A DNA stretch of 64,000 nucleotides from Gigaspora rosea (taxonomy: Eukaryota; Glomeromycota; Glomeromycetes; Diversisporales; Gigasporaceae): assembly GCA_003550325.1 (NCBI GenBank), contig QKWP01001680.1, positions 51,745 to 115,744 on the forward strand. The letters are read 5' to 3'. The first letter of the stretch is position 1. Every line of letters begins with the position of its first letter. Position numbers and translations under genes: made by a program. Under the pieces are notes generated by a model that was given only the letters and a program-made list of their open reading frames with translations, made no database searches and was not told the origin of the DNA. Below are positions 12,552-23,408 of the stretch, one piece after another.

Positions 12552-12690
12552 TTTCTGTTGAATTTAAAAAGATTCGTTCAGAAGGGCATACTTGAAGCCT
12601 CTTGCATTTGGTGCACTGGTATTTTCCTGTCGAATTGAAAAAGATTCGTCCAGAAGGGCATATTTGAAGCCTCTGCTTTTGTAGCATTTT
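12552..12690 (+). repeat. About 75-bp direct duplication in retroelement leader
   Basis: The segment TTTTCTGTTGAATTTAAAAA...AAGCCTCTTGCATTTG recurs directly as TTTTCCTGTCGAATTGAAAA...AAGCCTCTGCTTTTG, with about a dozen differences. Confidence 0.75.
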
Positions 12691-12826
12691 TCTTTTGTTT
12701 AGTATTTTTAGTTAATTGTTAGTTAGTTTAGAATCAGATTAGAAACCCCTTAGTTAGTGCATTAAAACTCTTACCTATTTTCTTACCTTTTTAGTTAAAA
12801 ATTAGTTGTTAAACTTTTAGGCCTCT

Positions 12827-13198
12827 TTATGAATAGAGTAAATAGAGCCTACCAAATTCATCTCCAACAAATTGAAACACATGACGCTAGCCATCCATCT
12901 GCCCTCACTACCAATGTTCACCAACTTAGTCACCCAGATTTATCCTGTACTGTTTGCTATTCAGCTTATAATTATCATCAAAATTTTTACCGTTTTTGAA
13001 TCATTACTGAGATACTTCTTTTGCTAGCCGATATTCACAAGTTACCATTGAAGCCTTTTTCATTTTAACTTATCCAAACAGCTATAATACTTGTAGAGCT
13101 GCTGCTCATGATATTGTTTTTAGCTGCCGATACCATAATCCTTACTTGGATTCTAAAGAAATTATCGCTGATTTAGGACCCTGGACATCTCTTATATA
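12827..13198 (+). pseudogene. Retroelement leader ORF (ORF0), 5' part
   Basis: The ATG at 12827 opens a 57-codon reading frame (MNRVNRAYQIHLQQ..., with CTVC). After a TGA a second frame continues as protein-like sequence (SRYSQVTIEAFF..., CRYHNPYLDSKE) up to the insertion point of the DNA element at 13199. Coding-like sequence resumes after 15486 (DFLANIFDYYIEGL...). It precedes gag and is not a recognised retroviral domain. At least one frameshift separates the parts. Confidence 0.45.
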
Positions 13199-13596
13199 GG
13201 TTATATTTTTTTTTAGCAAATTAGTTAAAATTTAAACCAAGGTCCAAATTTAAAATTTGACAAATTAGTATTAATTTAAATGATGGACATATATTGAATT
13301 TTAGCGAAACATTTAAAATTTCGCATTGTTATATTTAATATTTTGGCGAATTTATTCTTTTTTGGGAGAATTACATTGGGAAAATAAAAATATTAAAAAC
13401 GATAAATAAATAAACAAATAAATAAAGTATAAAAAAGCACATGATTTTTTTATTTACTTTGGTAAAAAGATTTGTACACTACATGTATTATTTAATATCG
13501 GGTTTAATTTTGGTCTATAATTTATATATTACGCGCAGATTTGCAAATCTTAATTAGTACCTATGTATATACGTGTAGCGTTTTTTTTTTTATTGT

Positions 13597-13806
13597 NNNN
13601 NNNNNNNNNNNNNNNNNNNNNNNNNNNNNNNNNNNNNNNNNNNNNNNNNNNNNNNNNNNNNNNNNNNNNNNNNNNNNNNNNNNNNNNNNNNNNNNNNNNN
13701 NNNNNNNNNNNNNNNNNNNNNNNNNNNNNNNNNNNNNNNNNNNNNNNNNNNNNNNNNNNNNNNNNNNNNNNNNNNNNNNNNNNNNNNNNNNNNNNNNNNN
13801 NNNNNN
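13597..13806. other. Assembly gap (210 N)
   Basis: A run of N flanked by homopolymer T on both sides. ORFs spanning it are meaningless. Confidence 1.
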
Positions 13807-14235
13807 TTTTTTTTAATTATTTTTTATTTAAATTTTTTTTATTATTTTTTTTTAATTTTATTATTATTATTATTTAATTTTTTTCGTACCATTTTTTTTA
13901 TTTTTTTATTTATTAATTTTTCTTTAAACAGTTTTTTTTATTTATTTAAATTATATTATTTATTTAAATTATTTAATTATTTTTTATTTAAATATTTTTT
14001 GTTTAATTTGGTTTTTTTTATTTTTCGTTTTTCGGTTTTTATTATTTTAAAAAAATTTTTTTTAATTATTATATTATTTTTTATTTAAATATATTTTTTT
14101 TAATTTGTTTTTTTCTATTTTTATTTTTTTTGGTTTTTATTATTTTAAAAAATTTTTTTTAATTATTATTTATTTTAATTTTTTTAACAATTTTTTTTGT
14201 TATTTAATTGTTTTTTTTCATTAATTAACTTATTC
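13807..14235. repeat. T-rich low-complexity tract
   Basis: Nearly pure T/A with TTATTATT, TTTATTTAAAT and TTTTTTAATT runs, including two similar ~110-bp stretches (13975-14080 and 14085-14165). It is probably the cause of the adjacent gap. Confidence 0.8.
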
Positions 14236-14429
14236 TTTTTTTTTGTTATCAGGTTAAATATGTACAGTATGACAAAATAAGCGACAATGATCAGGTTACA
14301 CAGTAAAGATAAGTAAAATTGATTTTTTTTTACTTTTTTTTATTATTTTACTGATTTGTACTAATTAATATTTATTCTTGTTCTTTTTTGCTTTAGATTG
14401 TTCTTTCTTGTCGTTGGTAGTGTTTTTTG

Positions 14430-14593
14430 TTATAGCAAATCTTAATTCTGTAACTCAAATGAATTGGGAGAAAAAACTAAAACTGATACAATGCATAGTC
14501 TATGATCTCATAGCAATACATTTTACAAGGTACATTAATAAAGATTTGCATAGTGATAATATCTTACAGGATTATAATATATCACAGATTTAG
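14430..14593 (+). pseudogene. Protein-kinase catalytic-loop fragment
   Basis: The reading frame ending at TAG 14591-14593 contains NWEKKLKLIQCIVYDLIAI followed by INKDLHSDNILQD. This matches the alpha-E helix and catalytic loop of the fungal kinase family also present at 57.5-58.8 kb (there NWQAKLKLLLDISEDL...HADFHSGNILQ). The catalytic Asp and Asn are present, but the preceding His of the H-x-D motif is Asn and Gly is Asp. No glycine loop, DFG or C-lobe follows, so it is an isolated exon fragment carried inside element D1. Confidence 0.7.
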
Positions 14594-14597
14594 GTTT

Positions 14598-14830
14598 GTA
14601 ACGTGGTTTTTATGTCGCTGGCGTCATAATTTCTTCCCGTCGCTGGTACTATCCAATTTGGTGTTTATAGTGATCTGGTTTTTCGCCGTTGGTGTCTTTC
14701 AGTTCGGTGCTTTCCTTTTCGTCATTGGTGCTGTCTAATTGGTGTTTCCTGTTTCTTTATTTGGTACTTCTTTTTTGTCGCCAGTGCATTATCTTGGGCA
14801 TTGGGTTTCTCAGCGTGTACAGCTAAGTAT
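14598..14830 (+). repeat. Degenerate GTCGCTGGTGTC-type repeat field
   Basis: Six or more diverged copies of a pyrimidine/G motif of the type TTTTCGTCGYTGGTGTC at irregular 30-40 bp spacing. Related motifs occur on the opposite strand at 22340-23200 in element D2. Confidence 0.5.
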
Positions 14831-15486
14831 TCATTTTTTTTAGTTTTTAGTACTAATTCTTTCAGGTTCGAGATAGGTCGCGCTTTTTAATATGTTTATT
14901 ATTGTGTCCTTTTTTTCGTGTTGTGTTTGACACATTTGTACAGGGTTTGTACAGTATTTCAACGACATTTGTATGGTGTCTCAACAGCGTTTGGGTGTAG
15001 CATAAATAGTTAGTATGGGATTTACTATTATAGTTGGGACATAGCGCGATATTGGGATGTGGCACGATAGTTGGGATGTAATATGATAGTTGGAATTGGG
15101 CTTATATTGTAATTTGTATTTATTTTTTGTATTTTTTTTCTTTTAATTTTTTTTTATATTTTGTAATAAATTAAATTGTTAAAATATATAAATATTCGAA
15201 TTTATTGTTTTAATATATAAACAATTAGCTAGCATTTAATTTATTATTATTCGCTTTTTACGATCTGCGCAGATTATTGAATTGTTAAAGATCTGTGCAA
15301 AAAATTCTTTAACAACCATTGGCAGGGTTGCAGATTTGAGCAGATTTTTATTAATTGCACTATATTTATTTACCCAATGCTTAGCAAATTACTATAAAAT
15401 TTATATGTAATAATCCAACTTTTAGCAAATTTACTTGATTTTAGGAGTAGCAAAAACATCTAAATTCATGCAGATTAGTTATGACC

Positions 15487-16345
15487 TATATGAAAGATGT
15501 TCGGGGTCCTGCTGTTTACTCTGACAATATACTCAATATACCCTTGCCTCTACTCTACAAGCAGATTTTCTAGCAAATATCTTCGACTACTATATTGAAG
15601 GTCTTACTATTTCTACTCTTCTACTTGGCCGTATTATCGATACTCTCAACACCTTTTGTCTATAATTCAAACTAGTACTGACGATCTTGAATTTAGTCTT
15701 ACACCTACCTCTCGACCTATACGTACCTACAACCATAAGATTTAGATAGCCAAGTAGGACCCTCCTGTTCTACTCATTCTACTACTCTAGCACCCTACGA
15801 CAAAAATACAACTCAAATACCTTTTCCTCTTACACTTGCACTTCCGAACTCTCCTCTTAGTAAAATTCCTCTAGATAATCCTCTCCCTATGCAACATACT
15901 CCCTCTTCAAATTGAGTTGCTCGATTCATACAAAATCTCAATCCTATTACATATTTTCAATGTACACCCCAACCCACGATCACTCCTTCTCTACCTGTAG
16001 TTACTGAAGTCTATCCTGAAACCAGTTTTTCACCTAATAATACTCCTCTACACACTTCTCACCTACAATGATAGCGTCAAACCTTTAACCCACAACTGGA
16101 AATTGTTCAGCTTCAGATAATTGGACTTATCCTTACCAAGAAATTGTTTAACCTGAAATTCTTCAGGAAGAAATAAATCTTGTAGAAGAAAATTTAGAAG
16201 AAATAAATTTAGACAGAATTTTAGACGAATTAGCAGACGTACAAGGAGAAATAAATTATCAAGAAGAACTAAAAGAAGAGAAGAACATTCAGACCCTGAC
16301 TCAGAAGACACTGTAGAAAACAAATAATCAGAACCAGAATTAAAC
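15487..16345 (+). pseudogene. Retroelement leader ORF, 3' part
   Basis: Open stretches in shifting frames encode DFLANIFDYYIEGLTISTLL, then DDLEFSLTPTSRPIRTY, a Pro/Ser/Thr-rich segment (15780-16070) and an acidic Glu-rich segment (16170-16310, EEINLVEENLEEI...). The acidic part leads into gag at 16346 with a stop in between (TAA at 16325-16327). The antisense ORF over 16063-16347 is a shadow. Function unknown; probably the N-terminal Gag extension. Confidence 0.4.
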
Positions 16346-17470
16346 ATGGGAGATCAAGCTTTACAAGATGCTGCACAAACTATGACTGCTCTTGCCAATG
16401 CTATTGGACGCGGTGGTGAAAAATTTTTAATCAAAATTGATTTCTACCATGGTGATGGAATGCAGAACCAGTTACCTGAATGGAAGAATATGAACGAGCA
16501 ACCAAGGCTAACCATTAGAGCCCTGCTCGCCAATTGGAATTGGCTGCTGCCTATATGAAGGACAATGCTCAGGAATAGTTCTTTAGCCTTGCAAATGCTC
16601 CTACACATTTTCATCATGTTCGGCAGGGTCAAAATGTTGATGGTACTAATGTCTATAGCTTTACTCATCTCTTCAAGGAAAAATTTAGCACTACCAAGCA
16701 AAGGCTGCCTAGCAAAAACAACTCTTTAAAATCAAACAAGGCACAGATACTGTTGATACTTATGTTAGTTGTTTTAAGCAATTAAAAGGACGTGTAGACC
16801 CTCTTAATAACTTCTTAGCTGCAGTTATGATTCAGTTCTTTATCCAAGGATTACAACCCAAATATGCTATGAATGTCCAGGCTGCTGGACCTGCTGACTT
16901 GGCTGCTGTTATTACTGAAGCACATAAATGGAAAACAGGATAAATGATGGCCTCTGAACATAATGCTAATAATACCAACCAAGCCATTGAGCGCCTTACT
17001 GAACAAATTGCCAAGCTTAGTATAAATCTTGCTGAGAAACAAGCTGCTCCTCCTACCGTTACACTGACTCCAATCCAATGCTGGAAATGCCACATGCTAT
17101 TATTGTGGACAAAAAGGACATTTTATCTGGAATTGTTATACTCAATACCAGAACAACAAGAAGGACTATCAGGAATACCAATCCTGAGGTAGAAGCAGTA
17201 ATTACTCCTCTAGGAATAACTGATCCTATGATAGATCCAGATCCAGAAATAGAAGCCAATCTAGGAATAGAAATTATAACCGCTCTGGAAATAACCGATC
17301 CAGGATCTGAAGCCAGTCTCATGACAGATACAGAAATAACTGAAGCAATTACTCCACTGATCGATCCAGATCATGCAATCAATCATCCACTCTCTATTCT
17401 CGTGATGTTTACACTCTTAACACTTCCAATGATTATACCTATGAACAATTCAAAGCCTTTTTGGTTTTAG
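16346..17470 (+). pseudogene. Gag (capsid and nucleocapsid), frameshifted
   Basis: The ATG at 16346 begins MGDQALQDAAQTMTALANAI. The capsid-like region continues over several frames: LAAAYMKDNAQEW near 16540, then the FFSLANAP stretch after an in-frame TAG, HLFKEKFSTTKQRL, QGTDTVDTYVSCFKQL and FIQGLQPKYAMNVQ, a typical Retrotrans_gag pattern. A nucleocapsid zinc knuckle CX2CX4HX4C (CYYCGQKGHFIWNC) lies at 17095-17136, followed by an Arg/Ser-rich RNA-binding tail in the same frame. Stops at 16576 and 16939 and frameshifts break it. It packages element RNA and forms the virus-like particle. Confidence 0.75.
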
Positions 17471-17529
17471 AACTGCTATCACCAATTATTTAATTGAAAA
17501 TCCCAAAACTAACCAGATCCAGACATCTA

Positions 17530-17880
17530 CCTATACCACTCCTGTCAAATGCAATGTCAAACTCAATGGAAAACCTTACCATGCTGTAATTGATAGTAGT
17601 ACTGCTGCTAGTATAATTTCTAGCCAAGTTGTAAAAGAACTTGGATTGAAAATAGAAGCACCTTTTTCTAGCCTTATTGTCTCATTTACTGGACCCTCTA
17701 TTCAACCCTAGGCATAATTAAAAACTTACCTATTGAAACTGAAGGAACCACTATCCCCATGGATGTTGAAGTAATGAACGCTACCTCTTACTCATTACTT
17801 TTAGGAAATGAATGGTCACAGAAAGTAGATGCCAGTTATAGTTAGAAAAACAAAGCCTACACCCTCAGGTGGAATAAAAA
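17530..17880 (+). pseudogene. Retroelement aspartic protease
   Basis: The sequence TPVKCNVKLNGKPYHAVIDS begins the retropepsin fold. The active-site triplet reads D-S-S (near 17590-17600) where D-S/T-G is required, a Gly-to-Ser change that should abolish activity. The C-terminal half (IETEGTTIPMDVEVM..., LLLGNEW) continues in another frame after a stop at 17709. It lies between gag and RT as in Ty3/gypsy. Confidence 0.7.
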
Positions 17881-18625
17881 GTGAATTCTGTATCTACCAC
17901 CTATGAACATGATCAACCGTTGCCTGCCCAACCTACCATCACTGATGAAAAGGAACTAGAAAAGTTTGAACAGGAATATCTTCGTCCAAAAGAAGCCTAT
18001 GTAGTGGAAATAAAACCTGACAATTGGACAACTGTCACACATAGATCCAGACCTAGTGTCTCTTTTACTAAACAAAAATGTGGACACTGCTACTCTTTCA
18101 ATTACCTTTATGCTAACTGTCCAAACAATGAATGTTATCGTTGTCATCGCTATGGACACTTGGCTGCATATTGCTCTAAACAAGCTCCCAAATGAAATGT
18201 CTGCAAAACCTGTTCTCAACCCAAATACCTGTATAAGGACTGTCCTGATAACTTATGTTATCAATGCAAACAGTATGGACATATCAGTGCTAACTGCCCC
18301 AAATGACCCAGATTCTTAAAAACCAACGATACCAATGTGGTTGTCAACCTCAAGAAATGAATACCTCAGCATCCTTCTTTTAGAATTAATCATTGCTATA
18401 AATGCAAGGTACCCAATAGACCAAAAGATATCCAACCCTTGGAACAAACTTTAGTTTGCAAAGGATATTGGATTGACTTCCACCAAGAACTAGATCCAGA
18501 AGACCCATGAAGCATAGAATTTTTTACTAATAGTAAAGGCCAAGGAATGCTAACAGAATGTAAGCTCTGTAGAGAACAAGGTATCAGACCCAAGATAATT
18601 AAACTTGATTCTATCTAAGAAGATA
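17881..18625 (+). pseudogene. Multi-zinc-finger segment between protease and RT
   Basis: The frame from 17881 encodes an acidic start and then a cluster of cysteine motifs. CGHC is followed by CYRCHRYGHLAAYC (CX2CX4HX4C, about 18136-18177). After a stop come CKTCSQPKYLYKDC (a knuckle with Tyr for His) and CYQCKQYGHISANC (canonical, about 18259-18300). Further on are CYKC (about 18391), CKLC (about 18571) and, 20 residues after that, FCNLEC at the start of the duplicated block, spaced like an FCS/MYM-type zinc finger. Such fingers bind nucleic acid or protein. Several stops interrupt the frame. Confidence 0.65.
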
Positions 18626-19177
18626 CCCAATTCTGTAATCTTGAATGCTTGTATACTTATAAAGCTGCAAAAGATGTTGAATGGAACCCTAACTACAACT
18701 TATGGATTCAAGTACGCCATTATACTGAATCTACTAGAAATGTGAGACATGCCTATGATCTTAACCAAAGTCGAATTTATCGTCTTGCCAAGATACAGAT
18801 TGGTGAAAGTGATGAAGACCTCGCTCATGCTCTGGAGCCCCAGGCCACTGACAACTTTAACTAAGGATTACCTATGATGAAGTTAATATCATCATGAGAG
18901 CCTCTCAAGTACAATTAAGTGAAACTGAAGAGGAAGCTCTGCAAAGAATTTTGGCTGAATCCTTTGATACAAGCCACCCAGATTTTGACTAACGGAAAGC
19001 TATGGAAAACTTACAAAGACAATTCCAAGAAATTGTTGGACTTTGTAAGGAATGCATAATAGTCAAAAAGAATACTGAATTAGAACAATTCAACTCTTAT
19101 TTTGAGGAATGTTATAAAGTACTTCACCCTCCCCCAGATCCAGAAATTCTGCCTCCAACCTCTTCAACACCAGAATA
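18626..19177 (+). repeat. Tandem duplication in pol, unit 1 (552 bp)
   Basis: The unit begins CCCAATTCTGTAATC. It encodes FCNLECLYTYKAAKDVEWNP..., then in a shifted frame an acidic helix ETEEEALQRILAESFD, then QRQFQEIVGLCKEC and a Pro-rich end. The copy starting at 19178 is about 95% identical. Confidence 0.9.
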
Positions 19178-19729
19178 CCCAATTCTGTAATCTCGAATGC
19201 TTGTATACTTATAAAGCTGCAAAAGATGTTGAATAGAACCCTAACTACAACTTATGGATTCGAGTACGCCATTATACTGAATCTACTAGAAATGTGGGAC
19301 ATGCCTATGACCTTAACCAAAGTCGAATTTATCGTCTTGCCAAGATACAGATTGGTGAAAGTGATGAAGACCTTGCTCATGCTCTGGAGCCCCAGGCCGC
19401 TAACTGCATCAACTAAAAATATATCTATGATGAAGTTAATATCATTATGAGAGCCTCTCAAGTACAATTAAGTGAAACTGAAGAGGAAACTCTGCAAAGA
19501 ATTTTGGCTGAATCCTTTGATACAAGCAACCCAGATTTTGACTAACGGAAAGCTATAGAAAACTTACAAAGACAATTCCAAGAAACTGTTGGACTTTGTA
19601 AGGAATGCATAATAGTCAAAAAGAATACTGAATTAGAACAATTCAACACTTATTTTGAGGAATGTTATAAAGTGCTTCACCCTCCCCCAGATCCAGAAAT
19701 TCTGCCTCCAACCTCTCCAACACCAGAAT
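19178..19729 (+). repeat. Tandem duplication in pol, unit 2 (552 bp)
   Basis: Direct repeat of 18626-19177 with an offset of exactly 552 (3 x 184), so the duplication preserves the reading frame. It differs by scattered substitutions, mainly near 19400-19425. Sequence following it (19730-19935) is a coiled-coil-like QKQIK...LLQEQAKTFKHQNQTI stretch. Confidence 0.9.
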
Positions 19730-20099
19730 CACCTGTTGTTGCACATATAAAAACTGCGTCAACAACTCTCGGACAAACAGATCTGATTCCTCTCCTTCAG
19801 AAACAGATCAAATAGCAGGCACAAATTATTGCTCTGCTACAGGAACAAGCTAAAACGTTCAAACACCAGAACCAGACCATAAAGGAACTACAAGCCCAAG
19901 TTAGTTACTTTGAAAACTTCAACTTCTATCATTGACTAAGTGATCTATATATTGAATCCACTTCCTCCGCTGCTCCTGTATCATATCTTAATAATGATGA
20001 TACTCAAAATTTTTGAGTCATCCTGAGCAAGATCAAAAACTACTCGAAGATCCAGACAATTCTAGACCCAGAATTGTTCAAGAAATTTATGCTGTGCTC

Positions 20100-21125
20100 A
20101 GAAAATCAAACCAAAAGTAGGACCCTTAACTACTTACCAAGGAGCCCAATTTCGACAATTGCTTCTTGAATTTGCAGACCTTTTTGCAAAAGATATGACC
20201 CAACTAGGTAGAACTGACCTAGTAACCCATAAAATCTTTACTGAAAACGTACCTCCTGTTAGCTTTCGCCCTTACATGGTACCTCTTACTGAACAAACAT
20301 TTATTAATGAATAGGTACAACAAATGTTGGATAACAAGTTAATTAAAGAGTCCTTTAGCCCTTGGGCCTCTCCTGTTGTATTGGTAACAAAGAAAAATAG
20401 AAAGAAAAGATTTTGTGTAGACTACTGGAAACTTAATGCTATTATCTAAAAGAACCAATACTCCTGCTCCGAATCGATAAAATGCTTGACTCACTTGCTG
20501 GAGCTACTTATTTTTCCACTCTTGATCTTATGAGTGGATACTGGCAATTAAAAGTACACCCAGAAGATAGAGAAAAAACTGTTTTTATCACTAGATATGG
20601 AATTTATGAATTCAATATCATGCCCTTTGGATTATGTAATGACCTTGCTACCTTTCAATGCCTTATGAATAAAGTTTACAAAGGCATAGCTTATAAATAT
20701 GTAGTAGTATACCTGGATGATACCAATGTCTTTTCACAAATATTTGATAATCATATTAAACATCTAAGAGAAGTATTTACAAGGTGAAGCAGAATTGAAG
20801 TTAAATATAGAAAAATGTAATTTTTGGACGAAGCGCCTACCTTTTCTAGAACACATTATAGAAGAAAAAGGAATCTCCCCAGATCCAGACAAGATAATTG
20901 CTGTTCAGCAAATCCAACCTCCAAAAAGTGTTACCTAGCTACATTTATTCTTAGGCCTTGCAGGATACTATCAACAGTTCATTAAACACTTCTCCTCTAT
21001 TGCCTATCCTCTTAACCAATTGCTCCATAAGGACAATACTTATAAATGGAATAACCAATGTCAAAAAGCTTTTGATGAACTGAAACATCAGTTGATTACT
21101 GCCTTTATCCTTATCTATTCTAACA
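20100..21125 (+). pseudogene. Reverse transcriptase, Ty3/gypsy type
   Basis: Recognisable blocks in order: FADLFAKDMTQLG, SFRPYMVPLTEQ, LDNKLIKESFSPWASPVVLV, KKRFCVDYWKLNAI (canonical Y-R changed to Y-W), YFSTLDLMSGYWQLKV, GIYEFNIMPFGLCNDLATFQ and the catalytic YLDDTNVFS near 20710-20740. The connection region follows (GISPDPDKI, FLGLAGYYQQFIKHFSSIA, FDELKHQLI). The best open piece is 20482-20787. Stops at about 20312 and 20447, and frame changes after 20787, inactivate it. It copies element RNA into DNA in the cytoplasmic particle. Confidence 0.85.
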
Positions 21126-21610
21126 TAAACAAGAATTTATTCTAGCCACTGATGCCTCTTATACTGGATTCAGAGCCACTTTGAGCCAGATATCTGAGGA
21201 TAAAAAGGAACACCCTATTGCCTATACAAGCAAAAGCCTGAAAAAAGAAGAAATGAACTATGGAGAATGTGCTGCCATAGTATGGGCCATTGAACATTTT
21301 CACAAATATTTTGGTACAAGACATTTTACACTAGATACAAACCACTCCGCTCTCAAATAGTTAAAGTCTTCTCAACCAAAAGGAAGTCTAGGACGCTGGA
21401 TGATGAAACTCTAACTCTATTATTTTACTATTGTACATAAATCTGAAAAAATCTATTCAAATGTTGATGCTCTTTCTCGATTACCTACCCAGACACATTC
21501 CTCTACTACTGCTGTTATATGAATTTGGACCAATATCAAAATTTAGTAGAATATTTAGAAACAGACATACTTCCCTCTAACCTAACGGAAAATGAAAAAC
21601 GGACAATTAT
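21126..21610 (+). pseudogene. Retroelement RNase H
   Basis: ILATDASYTGFRATLSQ carries the first catalytic Asp and NYGECAAIVWAIEHFHKYF carries the Glu. The expected TDH motif reads T-N-H (HFTLDTNHSALK), an Asp-to-Asn change at the third catalytic position. It is followed by the usual tail VDALSRLPTQ. Element D2 interrupts the polyprotein at 21612. Confidence 0.75.
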
Positions 21611-22261
21611 TACATCAGCAAAAAAAAATATACGTAAACCTCTGTACAGTGTATAAAATCGTATAATAAAAATCCGGATCTACCATTTTTTTTATTGCAT
21701 ATACCGGTATTTTAAAATTGGGCCGGTGCAACAAACGGTGCATGATCCAGAATTTTTTGAAGTAACCGGTGCGTGCATCTATGTGCCCCCAATGATCTGA
21801 TGATCATTTTCTACTAATGCAGGTTTTTTTTTGAACTGGTATTTTTTATATAACAGGTGCATGTACTGGTAAATTAAAATTTCTATTTTAAACACTGTCT
21901 CCGTAAGTTTTTACGCAAGGGTAAACTTACAAAAAACTTATAATTAGTTAAGAATATTATATAGGGGTAATAATTACGAAAGTTTACGCTATATTTAGTT
22001 CGAAATATTGCATAAGGTAAGATTTACAAAAATTTACGTTATAGTAATTATGTAGTATTACGAACCAAAATAATGCATAAGTTTACAAAAATTTATTACA
22101 TGCCAATTATTATCTATAAATACAAATATCCGGAATTATATAATAATTATATTATTAAAATTAAAATTTTTATTTATTAAACGTAATATATATTCATGCT
22201 ATATACAAGTTTTATTTTTAATTGCACTAATACAATACCATGTTGTATTAGTGTTCAAAAA

Positions 22262-23250
22262 TCAAAAAAAAAGACTAAACACTACAAACTTTTATCAAAG
22301 TTTCCTCTACTTATACTCAAAAAAATATTAAAGGCCCAAAAAACAAAGGTGCTAAGCAATAAAACCCACTAACAACAACAGTACTAAGGTAGCGAAAGAG
22401 GGCTAAGCAATAAACCCCACCAACAATGACAGTACTAAGGTGGCAAAAGCATACCCAAAGGCTCCAAAACAACGGCAACGATACTAAAGCAGTGAAAGTA
22501 TACCCAAAGGCTCCAAAAACAATGATGCTGATACCAAAGCGACTTACCTAGCAAAAAAAATCTACTAGAAATGAAAATACCAACAAGACCTATTTACCAA
22601 CAAAAACTCAAACTATATCAATGAACTGGTAAAACGCCAACGACGACGAAACCATACAAGTTGAAAGACAAGAAAAAATCTTATCTATCTTTTTTCAGTT
22701 CCAGCAAAGCAAAAAACATACAAGACTTACCATAAAGAATGTTGTAATGAAAACAACCCAACAAAAACCTGTAAACGACATCACCAAAACGGCATAGTTG
22801 AAATCACCAAAATGACGAAGCCCATATACAATGGCATAAAAATGGTTAGTTTAGAAAAAGAAAAAAAAACCATATTCCGACAAGACTTACGAAGAAGAAT
22901 GCCGAAGAATCTAAAATTGATGAAATTCCAAAACTAACGAAAGCCTGAAATCCCACAAACCTGACACCACAAACGACGGTGACGAAATGGCAAAAAAAAA
23001 CCTAATTTAAAAAAGAAAAAAAAAACAATAACGAAAAATCTGACACCAAAAACAAAATAAAAATATATTACCGGCGCAGGGAATTAAATGTTACTACAAA
23101 AGAAGCACCATATTGGACGACACCACCGACGAAAGAAATACCACAAGAAAAACACTAGCCACAAAAAAGCACTGAACTGGACAATACAAGAATAAGTTAG
23201 TACTTACTAATATTAAGAAAAAAAAGACAAAAAGACAAAAAAAAAACTTA
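22262..23250 (-). repeat. Degenerate repeat field (antisense GYCGTTGGTG type)
   Basis: Purine/A-rich DNA with repeated words such as CCCAAAGGCTCCAAAA, CACCAACAATGACAGTACTA and ACGACGAAA. In reverse complement it resembles the TTTTCGTCGYTGGTGTC field at 14598-14830. One near-exact internal duplication is GGCTAAGCAATAAA(A)CCCAC at 22350 and 22398. Not coding. Confidence 0.45.
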
Positions 23251-23367
23251 TCTTTTTAATAAATTAAATACATAAAAAAAATTTATGTTCAAAAAAAAAA
23301 GATCTAGATCCGGATTTATATTTATATCTGGATATAATATGCAATCCGGAATTAAAATTGTTTTGTT

Positions 23368-23408
23368 ATAATTCTGGCCAAATGATCTGCAAATTTGGCC
23401 AGAATTAT
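23368..23408. repeat. Perfect 16-bp stem hairpin
   Basis: ATAATTCTGGCCAAAT, a 9-nt loop, then ATTTGGCCAGAATTAT. Possibly the core of a small element (23290-23560). Confidence 0.85.

Larger units (their letters stand above)
13199..15486. mobile_element. DNA element D1 inserted in the retroelement leader
   Basis: Coding-like retroelement sequence stops at ...CTCTTATATA and resumes at TATATGAAAG. The intervening 2288 bp begins GGTTATATTTTT and ends AGTTATGACC (reverse complement GGTCATAACT), giving a short imperfect inverted terminus. TATA occurs on both sides (13195-13198, 15487-15490) as a possible target duplication. It contains the N gap, a T-rich tract, a kinase fragment and a degenerate GTCGCTGGTGTC-like repeat field. 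Superfamily uncertain. Confidence 0.6.

Noticed and set aside
13541..13877. ORFs across the N gap
   Set aside because: Translated N; no evidence of coding.
16063..16347. Minus-strand 94-codon ORF (Leu/Ser-rich)
   Set aside because: Antisense of the Glu-rich retroelement leader; composition mirrors the sense codons.
17059..17322. Ile/Val-rich minus ORF and Asp/Ile-rich plus ORF
   Set aside because: Shadows of the Arg/Ser-rich nucleocapsid tail in another frame.
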